Positions 36,052 through 44,414 of a stretch of 64,000 nucleotides of DNA are shown one piece after another (position 1 is the stretch's first letter; the number at the start of each line of letters is the position of its first letter). Under the pieces are notes generated by a model, which worked only from the letters and a program-made list of their open reading frames with translations, had not been told where the DNA came from and searched no databases. The DNA comes from Arcicella aquatica (GTDB taxonomy: Bacteria > Bacteroidota > Bacteroidia > Cytophagales > Spirosomataceae), in NCBI RefSeq assembly GCF_034928825.1, contig NZ_JAYFUL010000020.1, positions 44,002 through 108,001 on the forward strand, read 5' to 3'. The translations under genes and the position numbers were made by a program.

Positions 36052-36483
36052 TTAATATGTAAAAGACGAAGGCAAGGACGGATGAATTACATCATAGTCT
36101 TGGTCAGGTCTTGGTTTTTTAAACAAAGCTCTGAAAGTGTTAGCCATATAAAAAATATCTTCTACTTTACTTTTAGCTATTCTCATCATGTATTGGTTTA
36201 CACCATTACTAATAATGCTATTAAATACATTACGTAATAATACCAATTCCTCTTCGTGCTCACAGAAGTTTTTAACTACATACATTGTAAAGCCACGATC
36301 ACGTTCGCTAGAGTTGTAGAGTATCAAATTAAAGTCCATTTCTTTGATAAATGAAACTACCTTATTCTTAGAAAAATCATAAAACATATTTTTTGAATCG
36401 ACTAAAGAATCTAGGATTTCTACTTCATTATTTGTAATATATAGGTTTTCAGTAACCTGCTGAGTTTGCTCTTCTAATATCAT
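36052..36483 (-). CDS. Hypothetical protein, 143 residues
   Basis: No family is recognised. The protein is soluble, acidic at the start (MILEEQTQQVTEN), with an alpha/beta middle (FNLILYNSSERDRGFTMYVVKNFC) and a Pro-rich end (KKPRPDQDYDVIHPSLPSS). The ATG at 36483 is the only good start. It faces aroK across a shared terminator and has a 700-bp AT-rich region upstream. Codon use is like its neighbours, so it is probably a real gene. Confidence 0.6.
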   Translation of the reverse strand: MILEEQTQQVTENLYITNNEVEILDSLVDSKNMFYDFSKNKVVSFIKEMDFNLILYNSSERDRGFTMYVVKNFCEHEEELVLLRNVFNSIISNGVNQYMMRIAKSKVEDIFYMANTFRALFKKPRPDQDYDVIHPSLPSSFTY

Positions 36484-37200
36484 GTTTTTAAGTATTTACG
36501 CTGTTTATTTATATACTTATTCTTAATTAATAGTTGAATTTTACTATTTCGTACAACATTTACAAGTATTTCTACTTATTTTTTTTCAAAGACTAGCACC
36601 CTCCTAAAAATCATAAAATTGACATTTCAGCAAAAAAGATGATTCCAACGAAATGAGGTTTAAAACAAAAATCAATCAAAAAAGTACAATTTTAAAAAAG
36701 TGATTATCAGGAATGGTATTTTATAAAAAGGAGGTTCTTTTTTTGAAAAAGATGATGATAGAAATGTATTTTTTGAAAAAAAACACTTTTTATGGTTAAA
36801 AACCGTCTTTTTTTAAGCTAAAGAGCTCAGGTTTAATATTTTAAGGTTTTATCAGAAAAAATGTGAGTTTTACAAAAACTAGCTATAAAAATTGACAATT
36901 AAGATTTTCGTCTTTTTTTTTTACCCTTTCGTCTCATTATCAAAATTTTGTCGTGAAAGGGACATAATTTTAACCCAGAACAATAGAAATATTATTCCTT
37001 GACGATAATAAAAATCATTGTTAAGAATCATTTCAATGATTAAGAGAAAAGGGTTTGTTTTTGATTGTTATTATTAGGCTATTAAAAGTATCAAAACAGA
37101 CAAAGCCTTTTGATATCTTGAAAATATTCAATTCGACGAGACGCTCAGTACATGAGCATTTTATATATCTTAATTGAGAAGTTTAAAGAGGTTTCATAGC
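36484..37200. other. Long AT-rich non-coding gap
   Basis: About 700 bp without a convincing gene. It holds many A- and T-runs, a GGAGG at 36730-36734 ahead of a 15-codon frame (36752-36799) that is probably chance, an inverted CCCTTTC/GAAAGGG pair (36924-36930 with 36955-36961), and a small hairpin GCTCA/TGAGC near 37143-37157. It ends at a plus-strand terminator (37201-37235) that belongs to no annotated gene. Confidence 0.5.
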
Positions 37201-37235
37201 AAAGCCACTCCGATATTCGGGGTGGCTTTCTTTTT
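37201..37235 (+). terminator. Orphan plus-strand terminator
   Basis: AAAGCCACTCCGA (37201-37213) pairs with TCGGGGTGGCTTT (37217-37229, one wobble) and is followed by CTTTTTG. The T-tract is on the plus-strand side although the next gene (proB) is on the minus strand. It may end a small RNA transcribed from the gap, or serve proB weakly. Confidence 0.7.
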
Positions 37236-37271
37236 GTGGGCATTTATAAGAAGGGAATCTAAACTATCGTC

Positions 37272-38306
37272 TTATAGAATAACAATATCATCGGCGTTAG
37301 CCACTTCAAAATTCTGTGTTTTCAGATTAGCTGTTATTATTTCTGAGGATTCTCTGGCGCGAGCAATAGCAATTACATTTTTCTTTTCGTCTATAATTTC
37401 AAATACCTCTCCTTTTTCAAAAACACCTATTACTTTTTTGATTCCAACTGCCAACAGACTTTTCCTATTTTCAAGGGCCAAACTTGCTCCCGAATCTACC
37501 TGTACTTTACCTGCAATAAGACTTCCAGAAGCTAGCCATTTCTGACGAGCATTTAAACTTACTTTTTGTGATGCAAAGCTGGTTCCGTTTTTATTGACCA
37601 ATGCCTTTAAAATTCCATCTTCTGGCTTCATGCCAAAAATGACAACTTTAGTACCCATGCTAGATGCCAAACGAGTATAGGTTAGTTTTGAAATCATACC
37701 TCCTAAGCCCAAAGAAGATTTATCATCATTGGCTAAGCCTAAGACTGAAGAATCTACTTTGGCGATGTATGGAATAATATTTTTTTCTGCATCTAGCAAT
37801 CCTCCTACTGATGTACAAAGCAATAAAGTATCAGCCCCAAAACCCGTAGCGATTAAAGTAGCCAATTCATCATTGTCAGAAAACTTTAATTCTAAATTAC
37901 TGACAACATCATTTTCATTGGCAATCGGGATTATGCCATTTTTCCAAAGTTCCTGATAGGTCTCTTTTAATTGAAGAAATTGATTCCTATGGGCAAAGTG
38001 GTGTCTTTCGCACAAACTTTGTGCTACCGTAATACCATACTTTGAAAAATATTGGGTGTATTTTGCTAACAATAGCGGATTACCGATGGCAGCAGCAGCT
38101 TTACGCTCGGCAATGGTTCCTTTATAATTCCCTATAAAACTTTTGCCTGCTCCTACTGCTCCAGAAGAAACCATAACAATCTGATATTCATGATGTAAGA
38201 TAGAAACTTGGCGAGCTATTTCTTGCAAAATTTCCTCGTTCAATTCTCCAGACTTATGTGTAATTGAAGCCGTTCCGAATTTGATAACAATAATTGGTTT
38301 GGACAT
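37272..38306 (-). CDS. proB: Glutamate 5-kinase (proline synthesis)
   Basis: The amino-acid-kinase domain (about 1-255) begins IVIKFGTASIT and contains MVSSGAVGAG, PIANENDVV, FSDNDELATLIA and GLGGMISK, the residues for glutamate and ATP. A C-terminal PUA-like domain (about 270-344; ASLALENRKSLLAVGIKKV) is present. The enzyme makes gamma-glutamyl phosphate, the first step to proline. The usual partner proA is not next to it. The N-terminus lacks nothing and 344 residues is close to the family norm. Confidence 0.93.
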   Translation of the reverse strand: MSKPIIVIKFGTASITHKSGELNEEILQEIARQVSILHHEYQIVMVSSGAVGAGKSFIGNYKGTIAERKAAAAIGNPLLLAKYTQYFSKYGITVAQSLCERHHFAHRNQFLQLKETYQELWKNGIIPIANENDVVSNLELKFSDNDELATLIATGFGADTLLLCTSVGGLLDAEKNIIPYIAKVDSSVLGLANDDKSSLGLGGMISKLTYTRLASSMGTKVVIFGMKPEDGILKALVNKNGTSFASQKVSLNARQKWLASGSLIAGKVQVDSGASLALENRKSLLAVGIKKVIGVFEKGEVFEIIDEKKNVIAIARARESSEIITANLKTQNFEVANADDIVIL

Positions 38307-38438
38307 TTTAAATGTAAGCGGAAATCGCTTATGCTAAATGAGTAATTTATAAACTGAGGTAATACAACCACAAAATTACAACATTCTGAATCTTTAACAA
38401 TTTAGGTAAGAAATTATAGCCAAAAAATATCTTTACTA

Positions 38439-39080
38439 TTATGACTTGAATAAATGTTTCAAATTTACATTAGCAAAATCGCAATGCTTCTCTAAAGCTT
38501 TTTTTAGCGACTTCACATAATCAGCTCTTGAAATTTCAATCGCTCCGAAACGTCTGACATTATCATTGATAAATTGGGTATCCAGCAAAATAAATCCTTG
38601 TGTTTTTAGAATTTCAATTAAATAATGAAACGCTATTTTCGAGCCTTCAGGCTCTTTATAAAACATTGATTCTCCAAAGAAAACTCCTCCAATGGAAACG
38701 CCATACAACCCTCCTACGACACGGTTATCAATATACGTTTCCACAGAATGTGCCAAACCCATTTTATTTAAATCGCTGTATGCTTCAATAATTTCTTCCG
38801 AAATCCACGTCTCATCATCCCCTTTTCTAGGCATAGCACAATTGCGCATTACTCCTTCAAAATCAGCATTGATTCTAATTTCAAAATGTTTTTTATTCAG
38901 AATAGGCTTGAGGGATTTTGGTGGTTTATAGGTATCAATAGGAATAATTGCTCGGGGGTCTGGTGAATACCAATATAAAGTACCATCGGTATCTGCCATC
39001 GGAAAAATCCCGTTCATATACCCATAAATCAAATCATCGGCAGTTAGTTTACTCGTATTTATTTTGGGAGAAATAGACAT
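38439..39080 (-). CDS. aat: Leucyl/phenylalanyl-tRNA-protein transferase
   Basis: The 213-residue enzyme adds Leu or Phe to N-terminal Lys/Arg, creating N-end-rule degrons that ClpS/ClpAP recognises. Family signatures are YGYMNGIFPMAD, YWYSPDPRAIIP, HSVETYIDNRVVGGLYGVSIGGVFFGESMF and LLDTQFINDNVRRFGA. It is complete. It is transcribed away from the arginine operon, and the two share the 39081-39724 divergent gap. Confidence 0.95.
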   Translation of the reverse strand: MSISPKINTSKLTADDLIYGYMNGIFPMADTDGTLYWYSPDPRAIIPIDTYKPPKSLKPILNKKHFEIRINADFEGVMRNCAMPRKGDDETWISEEIIEAYSDLNKMGLAHSVETYIDNRVVGGLYGVSIGGVFFGESMFYKEPEGSKIAFHYLIEILKTQGFILLDTQFINDNVRRFGAIEISRADYVKSLKKALEKHCDFANVNLKHLFKS

Positions 39081-39407
39081 TTTCCTTATTCTTTCTCTTT
39101 GTTAACGTTTATAGAATTATTTCTATTTAGTAAAAACTTAAACTCAAAAGTTAGTGTTATATTACTATCAAACTAATAACGCAATTTACTATATGATATT
39201 TCTTGTTATGTGATATCACTATTGATAATCAATTTTAATTAAATAAACTCAATAATCCAAATATAGATGATTATTTACACTCATGCTGATTCATAAAATA
39301 AAAGTAGATATCATCAGTAAAAATGTGAGCATCACCCTTATAAAAAGCACTAAAAAGCGATATTTTGGCTTTTTTCTATTAAGTTTATATAAAATTGAAA
39401 AAATATA
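39081..39407. other. AT-rich divergent gap between aat and the arginine operon
   Basis: No gene is seen. A 64-codon frame near 39283-39477 has no coding character and runs over the promoter at 39408. The region must hold the aat promoter on the minus strand, which was not identified with confidence. Confidence 0.4.
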
Positions 39408-39439
39408 TTGCATCTTAAATTTAGTTTTGGTAAACTTTG
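39408..39439 (+). promoter_or_regulatory. Candidate promoter of the arginine operon
   Basis: TTG (39408-39410), a 21-bp spacer and AAACTTTG (39432-39439) match TTG-N19-21-TAnnTTTG with one mismatch. A start near 39446 would give a leader of roughly 280 nt before the first structural gene. Confidence 0.6.
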
Positions 39440-39490
39440 CACGATTATTCGTTTTTACTCACTTTCAACTCGGATAACCCATCAACCAAA

Positions 39491-39571
39491 ATGGTTTACG
39501 AAGTAAAATTCATATCATATTCGTATTCTCCTATGCCTATTTTTAGGCGTACGTTCTTCCGTAGGGTCTGA
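39491..39571 (+). CDS. Putative arginine leader peptide (attenuator), 26 codons
   Basis: ATG (39491) to TGA (39569-39571) encodes a 26-residue peptide whose end reads FRRTFFRRV, followed by the stop. Four of the last eight codons are Arg, as two pairs (AGG-CGT at 39545-39550 and CGT-AGG at 39560-39565). The frame lies in the untranslated leader of an arginine biosynthetic operon, where a ribosome stalling at Arg codons could sense charged tRNA-Arg. Hairpins overlap the Arg codons (GCCTA/TAGGC at 39535-39547; TAGGG/CCCTA at 39562-39577) and a T8 tract follows at 39626-39633. Too short for routine gene calling; the function is inference from context and composition. Confidence 0.65.
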   Translation: MVYEVKFISYSYSPMPIFRRTFFRRV

Positions 39572-39724
39572 TCCCTAACGTATTTCTATTTACCCATGTG
39601 GTAGAGTTTTTCGACATCCCATTTGTTTTTTTTAATCGATAATTCTTAGGCTTTCATTTCTGAGCCGAGGTTTATTATCACCTTGTTTTTCTAACTAAAA
39701 ACAATTTCCAAGCTAAGTCTTAAA
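39572..39724 (+). promoter_or_regulatory. Structured leader after the Arg-rich peptide (possible attenuator)
   Basis: After the leader stop come TACCCATGTGGTAGAG and CATCCCAT, which can pair imperfectly just before a TTTG-T8 tract (39622-39633). A GGC...GCC hairpin (39649-39666) and an AGGT/ACCT hairpin before T5 (39668-39690) follow. GGGT (39564-39567) can pair with either CCCT (39573-39576) or ACCC (39592-39595), a possible switch. No single strong terminator stem was found by eye, so the mechanism remains open. Confidence 0.45.
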
Positions 39725-40471
39725 GTGGAAAAATTATCAGCTTCTGAGGTTTTAACTAACAATTATACTGTTCAGGTTGCTACAACTGAACACTTGCATC
39801 TTGCTGAGGCAATTTGCCATGAAATGGAAGAATCTGCAAAAGCTCGTGGTACGGGCATTGCAAAACGTTCTCCAGAATACCTTCGTGACAAAATCAAAGA
39901 AGGCAAAGCCATCGTTGCCACCGATTCGGAAGGCGATTTTATTGGTTTTTGTTACGTTGAAACGTGGGAACATGGAAAATTTGTAGCCAATTCTGGATTA
40001 ATCGTAAAACCAGAATGGAGAAAATACGGCATAGCAAAAGCCGTAAAAGCAAGAGCTTTTGAGCTTTCGAGAACACGTTATCCTGATGCAAAAATCATAG
40101 GTATTACTACTTCGTTGGCAGTAATGAAAATAAATTCTGAATTGGGTTACGAACCAACTACTTTCAGTGAATTACCTGTAAACGATGCTTTCTGGAAAGG
40201 CTGTCAGTCGTGTGTAAATTACGACGTATTGAGCCGTACTGACCGTAAGCATTGCTTATGTACAGGAATGATTTTCGACCCTGAGTGGGAGCGTAAGAAA
40301 GCCTTGAAAGAACAAGAGGAGAATGAGACTGATACCCAAGTGGCAGAAGAGAATGCACATGAAAAATGGAATTTTCTGAAAGACGTAAAAGTATTAGAAC
40401 GCCTAAAAAACATTAAAGAAAAAATGTTTTTGAAAATGGCTGAGAGAAGAGCATCAAGACAAGTGATGTAG
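39725..40471 (+). CDS. GNAT acetyl/succinyltransferase of arginine synthesis (ArgA-like)
   Basis: A GNAT domain (about 17-160) has the acyl-CoA loop EWRKYGIAKAVKARAF and IVATDSEGDFIGFCYVETW. A Cys cluster (CQSCVNYDVLSRTDRKHCLCTG) and a charged coiled tail follow. The start is GTG at 39725; the next in-frame Met is inside the fold. Position ahead of argG-argC-argD is conserved in Bacteroidota, where such GNATs are the likely first enzyme making N-acyl-glutamate (acetyl or succinyl). The acyl donor cannot be read from sequence. Confidence 0.82.
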   Translation: MEKLSASEVLTNNYTVQVATTEHLHLAEAICHEMEESAKARGTGIAKRSPEYLRDKIKEGKAIVATDSEGDFIGFCYVETWEHGKFVANSGLIVKPEWRKYGIAKAVKARAFELSRTRYPDAKIIGITTSLAVMKINSELGYEPTTFSELPVNDAFWKGCQSCVNYDVLSRTDRKHCLCTGMIFDPEWERKKALKEQEENETDTQVAEENAHEKWNFLKDVKVLERLKNIKEKMFLKMAERRASRQVM

Positions 40472-40601
40472 TCAAAATTGTTAATTCGTGATATATATCA
40501 CAATAAATTATATGTTTTCATAGGCCTAGCCTTTTCCCATTATAAATTTTATAAATTTAACTATTAGCATATCGCCTACAGCGTATTGCTTAGAGCAAAA
40601 A

Positions 40602-41798
40602 ATGAGTAAACCAAAAGTAATTCTAGCATTTAGTGGAGGGCTTGATACCTCTTTTTGTGTAAAATATTTAGCAGACGATTGTGGTTATGAAGTACATTCA
40701 GCGCTTGTTGATACAGGCGGATTTTCTGCTGACGAGCTAAAAGACATTGAAGCAAAAGCTTATAGTTTGGGCGTAACAAGCCACGTAACATTAGATGTAG
40801 TTGAAAAATATTACAATGATTGTATTCGCTATATGGTGTACGGAAACGTATTGAAAAACAATACTTATCCCCTTTCAGTATCGGCAGAAAGAGTATTCCA
40901 AGCGACTGCTGTAGCGGAATATGCGAATAAAATCGGTGCAAAAGCGATTGCTCATGGAAGTACTGGTGCAGGCAATGACCAAGTGCGTTTTGATGTGGTT
41001 TTTCAAATCATGGTGCCCGACTGTAAAGTAATTACGCCAATCCGTGATATGAAATTATCGCGTGAAGCAGAAATTGATTATTTAAAAGCAAAAGGGGTAG
41101 TACGTGACTGGACAAAATCGGCGTATTCTATCAATAAAGGACTTTGGGGAACATCAGTAGGTGGTAAAGAAACGCTTACTTCTTACGGGTATTTACCTGA
41201 ATCTGCTTGGCCAACACAAGTAACTGCGACGGGTGAAGAAACAGTAAAGTTACATTTCGAAAAAGGACAATTAGTAGGTATTAATGATGAAACATTAACA
41301 CCTGTTGAGTCTATTCGTAAATTGACAGATATTGCTGCTCCTTATGGCGTAGGTCGTGATATCCACGTGGGTGATACAATTATTGGTATTAAAGGAAGAG
41401 TTGGCTTTGAAGCGGCTGCTCCTTTATTAATCATCAAAGCTCACCATTTATTAGAAAAACATACGCTTACTAAGCAACAATTGTACTGGAAACAAACTTT
41501 AGGAGAGACTTACGGAACAATGCTTCACGAAGGACAATTCTTAGAGCCCGTAATGCGTAATTTCGAGACTTTCTTAGCTGATACTCAATCTAATGTTTCT
41601 GGAACAGTACAGATTCATCTGGCTCCATATCGTTATCAATTATTAGGTATTGAATCTAAGTTCGATTTAATGTCTTCTATTTTCGGTTCGTATGGCGAAA
41701 TGAACAATACTTGGACAGGTGATGATGTTAGAGGGTTCTCTAAAATTGTTTCTAACCAAACAATGATTCATAGAAAAGTTACAGAGGCGGGATTGTAA
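40602..41798 (+). CDS. argG: Argininosuccinate synthase
   Basis: The 398-residue enzyme joins citrulline and aspartate with ATP. It has the PP-loop ILAFSGGLDTSFCVKYL, HGSTGAGNDQVRFD, SREAEIDYL, YSINKGLWGTSVGG and a C-terminal region with TGDDVRGFSKI. It is the second structural gene of the arginine cluster, 130 bp after the GNAT gene. Downstream, a toxin-antitoxin pair and an unknown gene separate it from argC. Confidence 0.96.
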   Translation: MSKPKVILAFSGGLDTSFCVKYLADDCGYEVHSALVDTGGFSADELKDIEAKAYSLGVTSHVTLDVVEKYYNDCIRYMVYGNVLKNNTYPLSVSAERVFQATAVAEYANKIGAKAIAHGSTGAGNDQVRFDVVFQIMVPDCKVITPIRDMKLSREAEIDYLKAKGVVRDWTKSAYSINKGLWGTSVGGKETLTSYGYLPESAWPTQVTATGEETVKLHFEKGQLVGINDETLTPVESIRKLTDIAAPYGVGRDIHVGDTIIGIKGRVGFEAAAPLLIIKAHHLLEKHTLTKQQLYWKQTLGETYGTMLHEGQFLEPVMRNFETFLADTQSNVSGTVQIHLAPYRYQLLGIESKFDLMSSIFGSYGEMNNTWTGDDVRGFSKIVSNQTMIHRKVTEAGL

Positions 41799-41943
41799 GA
41801 GTTGCGAGTGATGAGTTATGAGTTTATTAAAATATTGTTGCACAATACTTTTTTACATAAGCTACTTATAAGAGAATCAATTTATTTCGCTTACTTAATG
41901 TACTTCGTTTAGTATTTTCATTAAACCTAAATCAAGGAACAAT

Positions 41944-42159
41944 ATGCTCACAACCATCAAAGGAACTTATGAAAATGGGCAAATCACTTTAGCTGAAAAG
42001 CCCATTTCAAACCAGAAAGTGAACGTAATCGTTACATTTTTGGAGGAGGAGACAAGCACTCCTCCTTTAAATCCAAGAGTCCCTGGAAGTCTTAAAGGTA
42101 AAATTCACATCTCCGACGATTTTAACGAGCCATTAGAAGACCTAGAAGATTATATGTAA
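41944..42159 (+). CDS. Probable antitoxin of a VapBC-type module
   Basis: The 71-residue protein begins MLTTIKGTYENGQITLAEKP, a short beta-hairpin DNA-binding-like start seen in DUF2281/AbrB-like antitoxins, and ends acidic (EPLEDLEDYM). Its stop overlaps the start of the PIN toxin (TAATG, 1 bp shared). It lies between argG and argC. Confidence 0.78.
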   Translation: MLTTIKGTYENGQITLAEKPISNQKVNVIVTFLEEETSTPPLNPRVPGSLKGKIHISDDFNEPLEDLEDYM

Positions 42160-42560
42160 TGGAATATTTAATTGATACACAAATACTTATTTGGTATCTT
42201 GAAGATGACAGAAGACTATCTCCCAAGATTCTTGAGATTTTGAGTAAACGAGAAAATATAATTTGGGTTAGTCAGATTTCATTTTTTGAAATCGCTATCA
42301 AAAAAACGCTCGGGAAGTTTGAAACATTTACTGTTTCGATTGAATACTTACTAAATCAAGTAAAGATGGATGGTTTTCAGATACTCAATCTTAAGAATAC
42401 TCATATAACTTCTTACAAAGATATCCCTTTACTTGCTAATCATAAAGACCCTTTTGATAGGCTTCTATTGGCTACATCTTTGAGCGAAAAAATTACTATC
42501 ATCTCTGCCGATGAAAAATTTAAAAACTACACCTCGATAATTAATCTTATCGAAGCATAG
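42159..42560 (+). CDS. VapC-family PIN-domain toxin
   Basis: The 133-residue PIN domain starts YLIDTQILIWYLEDD and has WVSQISFFEIAIKKTLGKF and DPFDRLLLATSLSEKITIISADEKF, the four acidic positions of VapC ribonucleases. It overlaps its antitoxin gene by 1 bp. The module is inserted within the arginine gene cluster. Confidence 0.9.
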   Translation: MEYLIDTQILIWYLEDDRRLSPKILEILSKRENIIWVSQISFFEIAIKKTLGKFETFTVSIEYLLNQVKMDGFQILNLKNTHITSYKDIPLLANHKDPFDRLLLATSLSEKITIISADEKFKNYTSIINLIEA

Positions 42561-42597
42561 AAAGTAACTAAAATAGTTCTAAAAATAAAATATTACA

Positions 42598-43302
42598 ATG
42601 ACTAGCCATCTACATAAGCATCTTTTTTTTATTATTTTACTAATTATTACGAAGACTGCTTTCTCTCAAGAGATTAGCCTTGATTCATTAGCGAAGCAAC
42701 ATAAAAAAATTGCTATTTTGCCTGTAAGGGTAATTTACAATTATAAAAAAATGCCTGATGGATTAAGCATGAAAGATATTAGAAATAAAGAATATGAGGA
42801 TGGTTTTTTACTTCAAAAAAAATTTAATGATTATTTGAGTTTAAAAAGGGAATCTGTTTCAGTTGATATACAATCATTCAATGAAACCAATGGACTTCTT
42901 GCTGAAAATGAAATAACGTTACAAGATATAAAAGATTTACCTAGTGATTTTATTTGTGAAGCCTTAAAAGTTGATGGAATAATTGAATATGAAATTAGGC
43001 TTAATACTCATTTAACAGATAATGAAAGATATGGTCTTCAAGCAATGGCTATAACAAGTATTATGCTAAACCCTATAAATGCAGTTGGATTATTAAGAGG
43101 TGTTAGAAAGCAACGTAACTATACCGACAATAGGGATGATAAAGCTGTATATTCTAAAATAAGGATTTCGGATGGAATTTCTGGAGAAATAATTAAGGAA
43201 TTTTCACTTGCATTTGAAGTTGGCGTTTTTAATTCTTCAGAAAAAGTAATTGAAAATATGTTGTGGCAGAACTTTAAGAAGAGCCCTTACTATAAAAAAT
43301 AA
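42598..43302 (+). CDS. Exported protein of unknown function inside the arginine cluster
   Basis: A signal peptide (1-24, ending KTAFSQ) precedes IAILPVRVIYNYKKMPDGLSM, which recalls TolB/GNA1162-like periplasmic lipoprotein folds that begin with an I-A-[VI]-L-P-x strand. A hydrophobic, Met/Ala-rich segment (about 148-165, LQAMAITSIMLNPINAVGLL) follows. The protein is 234 residues and the stop lies 5 bp before argC, so it is co-transcribed with argC. No link to arginine is visible. Confidence 0.6.
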   Translation: MTSHLHKHLFFIILLIITKTAFSQEISLDSLAKQHKKIAILPVRVIYNYKKMPDGLSMKDIRNKEYEDGFLLQKKFNDYLSLKRESVSVDIQSFNETNGLLAENEITLQDIKDLPSDFICEALKVDGIIEYEIRLNTHLTDNERYGLQAMAITSIMLNPINAVGLLRGVRKQRNYTDNRDDKAVYSKIRISDGISGEIIKEFSLAFEVGVFNSSEKVIENMLWQNFKKSPYYKK

Positions 43303-43307
43303 ACTTA

Positions 43308-44264
43308 ATGAAAGTAGGAATAATAGGTGGTGCAGGATATACAGGAGGAGAATTGTTAAGAATCTTGATTCATCACCCAGCAGTAGAAATCGTTTTTGTT
43401 AATTCAAAATCACAAGCAGGTAAGCCTGTTTATAGTACCCATACTGATTTATTAGGAGACACTGATTTACTCTTTTCAGACGACCTTCATACAGATATTG
43501 ATGTGGCTTTTCTTTGCTCAGGACACGGAGAATCCAAAAAGTTCTTGGAAGCAAACCCTTCTTTTAAAAACATTAACATTGTTGATTTAAGCACAGACTA
43601 TCGTGACCAGTCTGAAGGCTTTGTATATGGATTAGCGGAGTTACAAAGAGAAAAAATAAAGACGGCTAAACATATCGCCAATCCGGGCTGTTTTGCTACT
43701 TCAATCGAGTTGGCTTTGCTACCTTTAGCTGCTGCTGGCATTTTGACGGATGATATTCATATTTCTGCCATAACAGGTTCTACAGGGGCAGGACAAAGTC
43801 TTTCTACTACTAGTCATTTTTCTTGGAGAAGCAATAACATTTCTATTTACAAAGCTTTTACCCACCAACATTTACAAGAAATAGGGATGGTAGTAAATAC
43901 TTTGCAAAATGGCTTTGACCAAAATTTCAACTTTATTCCTTACCGTGGAAACTTTACGCGTGGGATCATGGCGAATGTTTACACAAGCTTTGATGGGACT
44001 TTGGAAGATGCTAAGAAACTATACAAGAAATATTACGAAACTCATCCTTTTACACACATTAGTGATAAACCTGTGGATGTAAAACAAGTGGTAAATACGA
44101 ATAAATGCCTTATTTCTTTGGAAGTGCACAATGGTAATTTATTGATTTCAAGTGTTATCGATAACTTAACAAAAGGAGCTTCTGGGCAAGCCGTTCAAAA
44201 TATGAATTTGATGTTTGGATTAGATGAAAGAACTGGATTAGGCTTAAAATCTGTTGGGTTTTAA
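43308..44264 (+). CDS. argC: N-acetyl(succinyl)-gamma-glutamyl-phosphate reductase
   Basis: The 318-residue NADPH enzyme reduces N-acyl-glutamyl phosphate to the semialdehyde. The Rossmann start GIIGGAGYTGGELLRIL, catalytic C128 in NPGCFATS, HQHLQEIG with the catalytic His and the C-terminal KGASGQAVQNMNLMFG are all present. It belongs to the short type of ArgC. It starts 5 bp after the unknown exported-protein gene. Confidence 0.95.
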   Translation: MKVGIIGGAGYTGGELLRILIHHPAVEIVFVNSKSQAGKPVYSTHTDLLGDTDLLFSDDLHTDIDVAFLCSGHGESKKFLEANPSFKNINIVDLSTDYRDQSEGFVYGLAELQREKIKTAKHIANPGCFATSIELALLPLAAAGILTDDIHISAITGSTGAGQSLSTTSHFSWRSNNISIYKAFTHQHLQEIGMVVNTLQNGFDQNFNFIPYRGNFTRGIMANVYTSFDGTLEDAKKLYKKYYETHPFTHISDKPVDVKQVVNTNKCLISLEVHNGNLLISSVIDNLTKGASGQAVQNMNLMFGLDERTGLGLKSVGF

Positions 44265-44414
44265 TAGTGTAAATAACATATTATCCGCTGATTTACAACC
44301 TCCTACATCTTGAACTTAATTAGTATGCTTCTCGTTAATCATGCTAGTTGGTCTTTTTTCTGAAAATTATATTATTGTCCAAGAATCTTTACTTTATTGA
44401 TAAAATATTTTAAA

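Noticed and set aside
36752..36799. 15-codon leader frame with upstream GGAGG
   Set aside because: No gene follows on the same strand, and Shine-Dalgarno sites are not used as a rule in this phylum.
37174..37545. 123-codon plus-strand frame antisense to proB
   Set aside because: Opposite-strand shadow of a well-supported proB; it also runs over the orphan terminator.
39283..39477. 64-codon frame upstream of the arginine operon
   Set aside because: Spans the promoter, has low-complexity Lys/Ile/Leu composition and no family resemblance.
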